Assembly (NCBI RefSeq): GCF_017833415.1
Contig: NZ_JAFICC010000003.1
Location: 310,001-374,000, forward strand
DNA: 64,000 nt
Direction of reading: 5' to 3'
DNA from: Flavobacterium sp. 1355
GTDB lineage: Bacteria; Bacteroidota; Bacteroidia; Flavobacteriales; Flavobacteriaceae
Numbering within the stretch: the stretch's first letter is position 1; each line of letters starts with the position of its first letter. The translations under genes were made by a program, and so were the position numbers. Shown here in pieces: positions 1-8,314 of the stretch. The notes under the pieces are model-generated. The model saw only the letters and a list, made by a program, of their open reading frames with translations, had not been told where the DNA came from and did not search any database.

Positions 1-2858
1 ATGTATATGTCAAAGGTTCTTCTGTGGGAGGAACTGCAGATATGGACGGAAATTATTCTGTTTTTGTTTCAGAAAAAAATGCCGTTCTGGTTTTCAATTT
101 TGTCGGATATCAGTCAGTTGAAATTCCGATAGGCAACAAAACTGTGGTAAATGTCAGTTTAAAACCAGACACCAAAAACCTTGAAGAAGTGATTGTAGTG
201 GGTTACGGTACACGTAAAAAGAGCGATATAACAGGTTCAGTTTCTTCGGTAACGGCAAAAGAACTTACGGCTTATCCTCTGCTAAATGCCGAACAGGCTT
301 TGCAGGGACGTGCAGCGGGTGTTGCTGTACAGTCTAATAATGGCGGTGAGCCGGGTGCTCCGGTAAAAATCAGGGTTCGTGGCGGAACGTCTATCAATGC
401 GAGTGGAGATGCCCTTATTGTTGTAGATGGTTTTGCAGGTGTTTCTATGCCGGCACCTCAGGATATTGCTTCTATTGAGGTTCTTAAAGATGCTTCTGCA
501 ACTGCAATATACGGATCAAGAGGATCAAATGGGGTTATTATGGTGACAACCAAAAAAGGGAAGCCCGGAAAACCGGTAATCGAATTCAGTAATTCGACTT
601 CTATACAAACGGTTAATAACAAACTGCATTTATTAAACGCAGATCAGTTTGTGGCGTACAGAAAAAGTTTTACCACACATACTGCAGCCGGCGAAAACAC
701 AGACTGGCAGGATGTTATTTATCGTGACGGAATGATTTCGAATACACAATTATCTTTTTCGGGTGGTTCTGATAAAATAAGATATTATGTGTCGGGAACT
801 TATTTTAACCAGGACGGAGTTGTAATCAATTCAGGAATTGACAAATACACTATTGTGAGTAATCTTGAAGCTGATTTGACCGATAAATTTAAAGTGGGTT
901 TAAATACTTTTCAAAGCAAACAAAACAAAGAAGGAATTATCAGCCAGACAGGTGCCGGTGGTACAGGTGCAGCGGGTGTAATTGCTTCTGCATACCGATT
1001 TATGCCTGACAAAGGAATTTATAATGCAGATGGCACTTTTACTTCTACAGCGCCAATCGGAGATGATATAGATAATCCGTATGCAACGGCGATGGAAAAT
1101 ATTCTGGAGACAGTTTCTATTGTAAACAGGAATAATTTCTTTGCTTCTTATCAAATCACAAAAGATCTTAACTTTAAGACTACTTTAGGTTTAACAGATA
1201 ATAACTCGCAAACCGGGAGATTTACCCCTTCAACTTTAATTGCCGGAAGAAACATCAAAGGAGAAGCTTCTGTAAACAATACAAGATTTTCTTCTTTCCT
1301 GACAGAAAATTATCTGACTTTTAAACGTGAAATTATTAACAAAGGAGTTCTGACTGTATTGGGAGGTTATTCATATCAAAAAAACAAAAACGAAAGTTCG
1401 TATGCTGCTTCGAGAGGATTTTTGACCAATACAAACTCTTACCGCAATTTGGGAGCCGGAACTGTATTCTTAAAACCGGATTCTAATTTATCTGAAACCG
1501 AATTAATTTCTGCTTTCGGAAGGCTGAATTTTGATTACGATGATAAATACTTACTAACTTTTACTGCCAGACGAGATGGTTCTTCGAGCTTTAGTAAAAA
1601 TTACAAATACGGAACTTTTCCTTCTGGAGCAATTGGATGGAATATTAGTAAGGAAAATTTCTTAAAAGACAGCAAAACAGTTTCAAATCTTAAATTGAGA
1701 GCAAGTTACGGAGCAACTGGTAACCCGTCGATTGGCGCGTACTCTACGCTTTCAAGATTCTCTGAAATTTATGATGTGAGCGGTGACGTGATTGTAAATG
1801 CTGTTCAGTTAACTTCATTGGATAATCCTAACTTAAAATGGGAAACTTCATACCAGCAGGATTACGGAATCGATTTGGGTTTGTTTGATAACAGAATCAG
1901 CCTTACAGCAGATTATTATAAAACGATTACCAAAGATTTATTATTCAACAGACCGCTTCCGGGAGTTTCGGGAATTGCTTCCCAGCTTCAAAACGTTGGT
2001 GAATTAGAAAATAAAGGATGGGAATTAGGTATCAATACCAAAAACTTTATTGGTGCAGATTTTACATGGTCGACAAACTTTAATATTTCTTCAAACAAAA
2101 ATAAAGTATTAAAATTGGCCGATAATAAAGATCTTTTGATTAACTCTGCTCCTGGTCACTTCCTGGCGACAGAATCGCAAATTTTAAGAGTGGGACAGCC
2201 GGTAGGTTCTTTTTTCGGGTTTGTTTATGACGGTGTAATCCAGCAGGGAGAAACTGTTTTACCAGGAAATTTTGAAACTGCGCCGGGTGGAGAAAAATTC
2301 AGGGATGTAAACGGTGACGGAAAATTAGATTCACAGGACAAAACCATTATCGGGAATCCTAATCCGGATTTTATTTTCGGTTTAAATAATGATTTCACTT
2401 ATAAAAATCTGGATTTAAATATCTTTTTCCAGGGCTCACAAGGCAATGAGATCTTAAACTATACTTTGATGGAACTGGCTTCCGGAAACAACAATGCTAC
2501 AACAGAAGTACTCGATGCATGGACTCCGGCCAATACCGATACTAATGTTCCTGCAAATGCCGCAAGAACAAAAAGAATTACATCAAGATTTGTTTACGAT
2601 GCAAGTTATATCCGTTTAAAAAACATCTCATTGGGATATAGCTTAAGCGAAAGAATTGTTTCGAAAATAGGATTAACCAAAGTTCGTTTTTACATCAGTG
2701 CACAAAACCTTTGGACGATTACAGATTATCCGGGTTCAGATCCTGAAACCAATTACTTAAATGATACCAACTCAAGAAGTAATACCAATTTAGGATTGGA
2801 TTATGGAGGATATCCAAACGTGAAGACGTTTACAGCAGGATTTAATGTAAAATTTTAG
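1..2858 (+). CDS. SusC-like TonB-dependent outer-membrane transporter, 5' end outside window
   Basis: This is the outer-membrane channel of a SusC/SusD glycan importer; it moves oligosaccharides into the periplasm using TonB energy. The open frame runs back to base 3 without a stop, and its first residues (VYVKG, then ADMDGNYS) belong to the carboxypeptidase-regulatory-like domain that precedes the plug, so only about the first 40-60 residues including the signal peptide are missing. Next come the TonB-box-like EEVIVVGYGT, the plug domain (IRVRGGTSI, IEVLKDASATAIYGSRG) and a long beta-barrel ending in the aromatic-rich FTAGFNVKF. A GTG in frame at base 24 is not the real start. susD follows after 16 bases. 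The substrate cannot be read from this protein; the GH88 and GH2 genes behind it suggest a uronic-acid-containing glycan. Confidence 0.95.
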   Translation, partial: VYVKGSSVGGTADMDGNYSVFVSEKNAVLVFNFVGYQSVEIPIGNKTVVNVSLKPDTKNLEEVIVVGYGTRKKSDITGSVSSVTAKELTAYPLLNAEQALQGRAAGVAVQSNNGGEPGAPVKIRVRGGTSINASGDALIVVDGFAGVSMPAPQDIASIEVLKDASATAIYGSRGSNGVIMVTTKKGKPGKPVIEFSNSTSIQTVNNKLHLLNADQFVAYRKSFTTHTAAGENTDWQDVIYRDGMISNTQLSFSGGSDKIRYYVSGTYFNQDGVVINSGIDKYTIVSNLEADLTDKFKVGLNTFQSKQNKEGIISQTGAGGTGAAGVIASAYRFMPDKGIYNADGTFTSTAPIGDDIDNPYATAMENILETVSIVNRNNFFASYQITKDLNFKTTLGLTDNNSQTGRFTPSTLIAGRNIKGEASVNNTRFSSFLTENYLTFKREIINKGVLTVLGGYSYQKNKNESSYAASRGFLTNTNSYRNLGAGTVFLKPDSNLSETELISAFGRLNFDYDDKYLLTFTARRDGSSSFSKNYKYGTFPSGAIGWNISKENFLKDSKTVSNLKLRASYGATGNPSIGAYSTLSRFSEIYDVSGDVIVNAVQLTSLDNPNLKWETSYQQDYGIDLGLFDNRISLTADYYKTITKDLLFNRPLPGVSGIASQLQNVGELENKGWELGINTKNFIGADFTWSTNFNISSNKNKVLKLADNKDLLINSAPGHFLATESQILRVGQPVGSFFGFVYDGVIQQGETVLPGNFETAPGGEKFRDVNGDGKLDSQDKTIIGNPNPDFIFGLNNDFTYKNLDLNIFFQGSQGNEILNYTLMELASGNNNATTEVLDAWTPANTDTNVPANAARTKRITSRFVYDASYIRLKNISLGYSLSERIVSKIGLTKVRFYISAQNLWTITDYPGSDPETNYLNDTNSRSNTNLGLDYGGYPNVKTFTAGFNVKF

Positions 2859-2874
2859 TCTAATAAAAAATATC

Positions 2875-4392
2875 ATGAAAAAATATATAGCTTTTCTTTT
2901 CTTCGGGACACTCGCTTTCTTTAGCTGTTCTGATCTGGAAGAACATCCGGTAGGAATTATTCGTCCAGAAAACTTTTTTAACAATACAGACGATTTGCAG
3001 GCAGCTGTAAACGGAAGTTTTGCCAATATTGCCCATAATAACTATTGGGGACGCGAATTTACGATTGCCTTAATGCTTAGAGATGATATGGCCGATATCG
3101 GTGACCGAACAACGCAGGCAGCGCGTATTGATGTGAATGACATGAATATGAACGACACCAATGCGCTTGTAGCAAACTTCTGGCCTCAGTCTTATGTGAT
3201 CATTACAGCAGCAAATCAAGCAATTGAAGGTGCTAAAAAAACACCCGGAGATCCTGCAAAAGTAAACGCCATTGTGGCTCAGGCTTATTTTGCGAGAGCT
3301 TTTACGTATTATCATCTGGTACGCCTTTTTGGAGATATTCCGTATATTGATTTTGTTGTAAATGATGTGTCTCAGGTAAATTCTTTAAAAAGAACTAAAG
3401 CAGAGGATGTGTATCCAAAAATCATTGCCGATTTGGAATTTGCCAAACAATGGCTTGATGACAAACCAAAAGTAAAAGCAGTTCCCGGCAAAGGTACTGC
3501 TGCGGGATATCTGGCTTCTGTTTATTTAACGCTTCATAATTATCAAAAAGCATATGATGAAGCTAAATACGTAATTACAAATGAGGCAAAATTTGGTTTA
3601 GGATTAGATGCAGATTTTCAGGATTTATTTAATGCTACAAAAGCCGCATCATTAAAAGAGCCATTGTTTACCATTGACTTCAACAACCTGACATCGGGTA
3701 ACTATGGTCAGGATTATACCGCATTTTTTACAGGTTCACTAAAAGACGACAGCTACAGCTACGGTCAGGGATTTTCTGTAGCGGTGCCATCTCTGAAAGT
3801 TTTTAACACCTGGGATCAGAGAGATTACAGGAGAGCGGTAAGTTTTGACACCATCATCAGAAAGAAAACGGGGCCAGGTGGTTCCTTACAAATTTATCCT
3901 TCAAGTGATAACGAAAAAGCACCTCGCCCGCATATTGCCAAATATTATCGTTTTCCCGGAAAAGCAGGTGCCAACGGAAGAACTTCACAACACAACTATA
4001 TCACAATGCGTTACGCCGAGATATTACTGACAGCTGCTGAAGCCTTAAACGAAATCACACCGGGAACTGCAGAAGCCGACGGTTATGTAAACAGAGTGCG
4101 TGCAAGAGCAAGAAATAAAGCGGGCAAGCAAGTTTCTTTTCCTGCAAATGTAATACCTGGTTTATCTCAGGCCGATTTTAGAAAAATGGTTATTGATGAA
4201 AGAAGATTAGAACTGGCGTTTGAATATATCAGATGGTACGACATCAAAAGGCTTCAGAATGGCCCTGAAGTATTTGGTCCAAACGGTTTAGAACCTCACA
4301 CTTTTGATGTAAACAAAGATTATTTGTGGCCGTTACCAGGAACTGAATTAGCGATCAATCCTAATTTAAAACCGAATAATCCCGGGTATTAA
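2875..4392 (+). CDS. SusD/RagB-family glycan-binding lipoprotein
   Basis: Surface lipoprotein lid of the SusC channel; it binds the glycan and delivers it to the transporter. The N-terminus is a lipoprotein signal with the acceptor Cys at residue 18 (FFSC), followed by acidic residues (SDLEEH) as in lipoproteins exported to the cell surface in Bacteroidota. The 505 residues match the usual family length. The TPR-like N-terminal half (AQAYFARAFTYYHLVRLFGDIPY) and the C-terminal family motif (RRLELAFEYIRWYDIKRL, then DYLWPLPGTELAINPNL) are clear. It directly follows susC and is co-transcribed. An inverted repeat sits between its stop codon and the GH88 gene. Confidence 0.96.
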   Translation: MKKYIAFLFFGTLAFFSCSDLEEHPVGIIRPENFFNNTDDLQAAVNGSFANIAHNNYWGREFTIALMLRDDMADIGDRTTQAARIDVNDMNMNDTNALVANFWPQSYVIITAANQAIEGAKKTPGDPAKVNAIVAQAYFARAFTYYHLVRLFGDIPYIDFVVNDVSQVNSLKRTKAEDVYPKIIADLEFAKQWLDDKPKVKAVPGKGTAAGYLASVYLTLHNYQKAYDEAKYVITNEAKFGLGLDADFQDLFNATKAASLKEPLFTIDFNNLTSGNYGQDYTAFFTGSLKDDSYSYGQGFSVAVPSLKVFNTWDQRDYRRAVSFDTIIRKKTGPGGSLQIYPSSDNEKAPRPHIAKYYRFPGKAGANGRTSQHNYITMRYAEILLTAAEALNEITPGTAEADGYVNRVRARARNKAGKQVSFPANVIPGLSQADFRKMVIDERRLELAFEYIRWYDIKRLQNGPEVFGPNGLEPHTFDVNKDYLWPLPGTELAINPNLKPNNPGY

Positions 4393-4402
4393 AAAACTCA
4401 TG

Positions 4403-4504
4403 TTGTCATCCTGACGAAGGAAGGATCACACGAGGAACTATGCATGCAAAATCGCTAATCTTTGTCGATTCTCAAGTGTGATCCTTCCTTCGTCAGGATG
4501 ACAA
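4403..4504. repeat. REP-like inverted repeat, copy 1
   Basis: Two perfectly complementary 29-base arms (4403-4431 and 4476-4504) contain GTCATCCTGACGAAGGAAGG and its complement, and enclose a 44-base centre. The centre holds AATCGCTAATCTTTGTCGA. A related element lies at 8161-8285 with a similar centre (AATCGCCAATCTTTGTCGA), so this is a dispersed family rather than a one-off terminator. It sits inside the operon between susD and the GH88 gene and could form a long stem that processes or stabilises the mRNA. No transposase is visible. Confidence 0.85.
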
Positions 4505-4520
4505 AACTAAAAACAGACAT

Positions 4521-5702
4521 ATGAATAGAGTTAGTTACTTTTCTTTAATTCTAGGGTTTGCACTGCTGACAACAGCGTGCAAATCCGGAATTAATTCTCA
4601 GATAAAAACTTCGGCAAGCGCTGAACATCTTCTTGAAACCCGTTACAGAATGATGATGGAATATCCTGTAGATTCTCTGTCAATGCCACGCAGCATGACC
4701 ATAAAATCCAATCTCATAAAGAAAGTACCTTCGCGAGATTGGACAAGTGGTTTTTTTGCCGGAAACTTATGGCAATTGTACCGATTAACAGGTAATCCTG
4801 ATTATAAAAAACAGGCCGAGAAGTGGACTCCTTTTAGTAAAAAAGAAAGTGTAAACAGAGGTTCGCATGACGTTGGATTCAAAGTTTTCTGTGCTTTTGG
4901 CGAAGGCCTGAAAGTCGAAAAAAACAGCGATTACGAGAAAACAATCATCAAAGGTGCCGAAACCTTATGTACCCGTTTTAACGAAAAAGTGGGTGCTATT
5001 CGTTCCTGGGACTTCAACAAAGAAATCTGGGATTATCCGGTGATCATTGATAATATGATGAATCTTGAATTGCTCTTTGAAGCATCTAAATTATCAGGTA
5101 ACAAAAAATACCACGATATTGCTGTAAAACATGCCAATACTACACTAAAAAATCAGTTTAGAACAGACAACAGCTGTTATCACGTTATTGATTATGATCC
5201 AAATACAGGTGCTGTCAGAAAGAAAACAACCCTGCAGGGTTACAATGATGATTCTGTTTGGGCACGCGGTCAGTCCTGGGCGGTTTACGGATTTACGATG
5301 TCTTACCGATATACAAAAGATAAAGCGTATATCGATCAGGCAGAAGCAACTGCAAAGTTTTTTATGACACATCAAAACCTGCCCGAAGACGGGATTCCGT
5401 ATTGGGATTTTAAGGATCCGGGAATTCCAAATTCAGCACGTGACGTATCTGCCGCAACTATTATGGCGTCTGCGTTATATGAACTTTACGGTTATACCAA
5501 AAATGAAAGTTATCTCGCTTTCGCGGATAAAATAATCAGGACTTTACATTCTGAAAAGTATATTTTAAACAAAGAAATCAATGCGCCTTTTATTCTCGAT
5601 CATAGTACGGGTAACTGGCCAAAACATGATGAAATCGATGAACCTATTGTATATGCCGATTATTATTTTCTGGAAGCATTACTACGAAAAAAAGACTTAT
5701 AA
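4521..5702 (+). CDS. GH88-family unsaturated glucuronyl hydrolase, lipoprotein
   Basis: Removes the 4,5-unsaturated uronic acid left at the non-reducing end of oligosaccharides after a polysaccharide lyase has cut. A lipoprotein signal ends at Cys20 (LTTAC). The (alpha/alpha)6-barrel family motifs are present: RGSHDVGF with Asp117, IIDNMMNLELLF with Asp177, VWARGQSWAVYGF near residues 247-258, and RDVSAA towards the end. The 60-residue spacing of the two Asp residues is close to that of the catalytic pair in the characterised Bacillus enzyme. RG-specific GH105 enzymes are distant relatives; the ARGQSW and HDVGF motifs favour GH88. Its stop is 3 bases before the next gene. Its presence implies a lyase encoded elsewhere, possibly upstream of the window. 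Confidence 0.88.
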   Translation: MNRVSYFSLILGFALLTTACKSGINSQIKTSASAEHLLETRYRMMMEYPVDSLSMPRSMTIKSNLIKKVPSRDWTSGFFAGNLWQLYRLTGNPDYKKQAEKWTPFSKKESVNRGSHDVGFKVFCAFGEGLKVEKNSDYEKTIIKGAETLCTRFNEKVGAIRSWDFNKEIWDYPVIIDNMMNLELLFEASKLSGNKKYHDIAVKHANTTLKNQFRTDNSCYHVIDYDPNTGAVRKKTTLQGYNDDSVWARGQSWAVYGFTMSYRYTKDKAYIDQAEATAKFFMTHQNLPEDGIPYWDFKDPGIPNSARDVSAATIMASALYELYGYTKNESYLAFADKIIRTLHSEKYILNKEINAPFILDHSTGNWPKHDEIDEPIVYADYYFLEALLRKKDL

Positions 5703-5705
5703 CAT

Positions 5706-8135
5706 ATGAGAAAACAACCTTACCACTATAAGCCTTTTTTTGCGTTAGTTTTTGTTTTTCAGTTTTGTCTGGGCAGCGTTTTTGCCCAGACAAAAACTAT
5801 AATGCGAACAAAAATTAATATCAATGACAGTTGGCTTTATTTAGAAAATAATACTCCAAATCTAAAAGACGCTCAAAAAGCAGCCAGCTGGAGCGCCATA
5901 AATTTACCACACAGCTGGAACAGCGAAGATGCTACCGACTTAAATCCCGGTTACAGACGTGATGCAAGCTGGTATCAGAAAAAACTAAACATTTCTGAAA
6001 TTGATAAGAACCAGCGTTATTTTTTATATTTTGAAGGAGCTAATGTGACTACCAAAGTATATGTAAACGGAACAGAGGCCGGTGGTCATATCGGTGGTTA
6101 TATCGGCTTTACGATAGATGTTACCAATTACATCAAAACAGGAAACAATGACATTTTTGTTCGTGTTGACAATAGTTATGATATCGAAATAATTCCGTCA
6201 CAAAAAAGTGATTTTTTTATTTATGGAGGAATTACACGTGATGTCTGGTTTCTGTCCAAATACAAAAATCATATTGATAAACTGAAAATTACAACTCCCG
6301 AAGTATCGGCAAAAAAAGCTTCGTTACATGTTATTGCATCAACTGTAAATCCTGATTCTAAAGAACTTTCATTAACTGTGGTTCTCAAAAACCCGAAAGG
6401 AAAAAAAGTAGCGAGTAAAACCGTTTCGGTTACGGATAAAAAATCGAGTATAATTTTCGAAAACATTAAAAATCCGGAATTATGGGATACACAAAATCCT
6501 AATTTATATACGGTAACCGCTGTTTTATCAGAAAAAAAACAGGTTCAGGACAGCATTAATGATAAAATAGGTTTGAGATGGTATGAGTTTAAAGACCATG
6601 GCCCTTTTTACCTTAACGGAAAAAGACTTTTGATTCGTGGTACACACCGACATGAAGAACAAGCCGGGGTTGGTGCTGCGATGAGCAATGCCCAGCATCG
6701 TGCCGATATGGAATCGATAAAAAAGATGGGAGCCAATTTTGTTCGTCTGGCCCATTATCCACAAGATCCGGAAGTCTATAAAGCCTGTGATGAACTTGGC
6801 CTTTTGGTTTGGGATGAATTGCCTTGGTGCCGTGGCGGAATTGGAGACGAACTTTGGAAAATGAATACCAAAAATATGCTGGCAGAAATCATCAGTCAAA
6901 ATTATAATCATCCAAGTATTATTATTTGGTCTTTAGGAAATGAAATGAACTGGCTTCCTGATTTTCCCGATGGAGATAATACCGAAAAAACAAATACTTT
7001 CTTAACGGAACTAAATGATATTGCGCACCAATTGGACCCGGGCAGAAAAACAGCAATCAGAAAATATTATGAGGGTTCACATATTGTAGATGTCTTCTCT
7101 CCTTCTATCTGGTCTGGCTGGTATTCCGGCAGTTATAAAAGCTATCAAAAAGCAATAGATGTTTACAAAAAAGAATACAAACATTTTATTCATGCTGAAT
7201 ATGGCGGCGACAGTCATGTCGGGCGTCACAGCGAAAACCCAATTACCGGAGAAAATATTATAAAAGCCGAAGGCTGGGAAGAAGCAATTGTACAGACCAA
7301 AGTCGCAAATATTGCACAAATTGGTGACTGGAGCGAAAATTATATTGTCGATTTATTCGACTGGCACTTGCATATATCCGAGAATGATCCAACGTTTGTG
7401 GGTAATATTCAGTGGGCATTTAAGGATTTTGCAACGCCATTACGCCCCGAAGATGATATTCCGTACATGAACCAAAAAGGATTGGTGGACAGAAACGGAA
7501 TTCCAAAAGATGCTTATTATGTTTTTAAAAGTTACTGGAGCAGCGAACCATTCACTTATATCGAATCACATACATGGACAGAACGTCAGGGTCCTGAAAA
7601 TACACCCAGAACTATAAACGTTTTTAGCAATTGCGAAAAAGTAACGTTATATCACGAAGGAAAAAATCTTGGTGAAAAACAACGAAATACCGCCAGCTAC
7701 CCTGCTTGTGGTCTGACGTGGGACATTAATTTTAAAAAAGGAGAAAACATCTTAATTGCAACAGGAAAAAATAAAGAGGGGAAAACAGTTTCGGATACTT
7801 TGAAAGTAAATTATCGTTTTAACAAAAATGAAGCAGCTGTATCATTGCAATTATCTTCAGAAAAACTAAAAAACGGAAACTATCTTGTTACAGCTATTGC
7901 CGTAGATAATAACAATTTACGTTGTTTAGATTATGAAGAAAGCGTATATTTCCAATGTCTTAAAGGTGGGAAAACTTTAAAAAACCAGGGAACACCAACA
8001 GGAAGTGAATCAATCAAAATGGCAAACGGAAAAGCTTCTATTGAAGTTATTCCCGATGGATTAAATATTCCTGTTGAAATGACAGTGCTGAACCAGAATT
8101 TTAAAGGGGAATATCTGAAGATTCCGGTAAATTAA
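5706..8135 (+). CDS. GH2-family glycosidase (beta-galactosidase/beta-glucuronidase group)
   Basis: Exo-acting retaining glycosidase of family GH2, probably periplasmic: a signal peptide ends near residue 28 (GSVFAQ). The sugar-binding jelly roll, Ig-like domain and TIM barrel follow in order. Glu413 in IIIWSLGNEMNW is the acid/base and Glu498 in HAEYGGDSH the nucleophile. An Asn-x-Lys triplet (NQK, residues 589-591) follows the barrel; in GH2 enzymes this triplet can contact the carboxylate of a uronic acid, so a uronidase is possible, but some galactosidases carry a similar sequence. A C-terminal extension of about 200 residues is probably beta-sandwich. It is translated from the same operon as the GH88 gene, 3 bases downstream. 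Confidence 0.88.
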   Translation: MRKQPYHYKPFFALVFVFQFCLGSVFAQTKTIMRTKININDSWLYLENNTPNLKDAQKAASWSAINLPHSWNSEDATDLNPGYRRDASWYQKKLNISEIDKNQRYFLYFEGANVTTKVYVNGTEAGGHIGGYIGFTIDVTNYIKTGNNDIFVRVDNSYDIEIIPSQKSDFFIYGGITRDVWFLSKYKNHIDKLKITTPEVSAKKASLHVIASTVNPDSKELSLTVVLKNPKGKKVASKTVSVTDKKSSIIFENIKNPELWDTQNPNLYTVTAVLSEKKQVQDSINDKIGLRWYEFKDHGPFYLNGKRLLIRGTHRHEEQAGVGAAMSNAQHRADMESIKKMGANFVRLAHYPQDPEVYKACDELGLLVWDELPWCRGGIGDELWKMNTKNMLAEIISQNYNHPSIIIWSLGNEMNWLPDFPDGDNTEKTNTFLTELNDIAHQLDPGRKTAIRKYYEGSHIVDVFSPSIWSGWYSGSYKSYQKAIDVYKKEYKHFIHAEYGGDSHVGRHSENPITGENIIKAEGWEEAIVQTKVANIAQIGDWSENYIVDLFDWHLHISENDPTFVGNIQWAFKDFATPLRPEDDIPYMNQKGLVDRNGIPKDAYYVFKSYWSSEPFTYIESHTWTERQGPENTPRTINVFSNCEKVTLYHEGKNLGEKQRNTASYPACGLTWDINFKKGENILIATGKNKEGKTVSDTLKVNYRFNKNEAAVSLQLSSEKLKNGNYLVTAIAVDNNNLRCLDYEESVYFQCLKGGKTLKNQGTPTGSESIKMANGKASIEVIPDGLNIPVEMTVLNQNFKGEYLKIPVN

Positions 8136-8160
8136 AGTTTAAAGGCAAAGTACGACAGAA

Positions 8161-8285
8161 TTTGTCATTTCGATCCCGAGGCTTCGGGAGAGAAATCACA
8201 CAAGAAATTCTATGAAGTAAATCGCCAATCTTTGTCGAGCTTCTGCTGTGATCCTTCTCCGAAGCCTCGGGATCAGGATGACAAA
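8161..8285. repeat. REP-like inverted repeat, copy 2
   Basis: Imperfect arms at 8161-8200 and 8247-8285 (CGATCCCGAGGCTTCGG against its complement, both ends TTTGTCAT / ATGACAAA) flank a centre with AATCGCCAATCTTTGTCGA. The outer TTGTCAT ends, the GTGATCCTT stem part and the centre are shared with the element at 4403-4504, so both belong to one repeat family with a variable stem. It lies between the two GH2 genes. Confidence 0.8.
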
Positions 8286-8314
8286 AACCAATACACACAA
8301 TAAAAAGAAAAAAA

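Noticed and set aside
24..26. GTG as true start of the first SusC
   Set aside because: Upstream in-frame codons continue the conserved regulatory-like domain to the window edge, so the gene is cut by the window.
6528..6911. 127-codon minus-strand frame inside the first GH2 gene
   Set aside because: Lies fully within conserved GH2 barrel sequence on the other strand.
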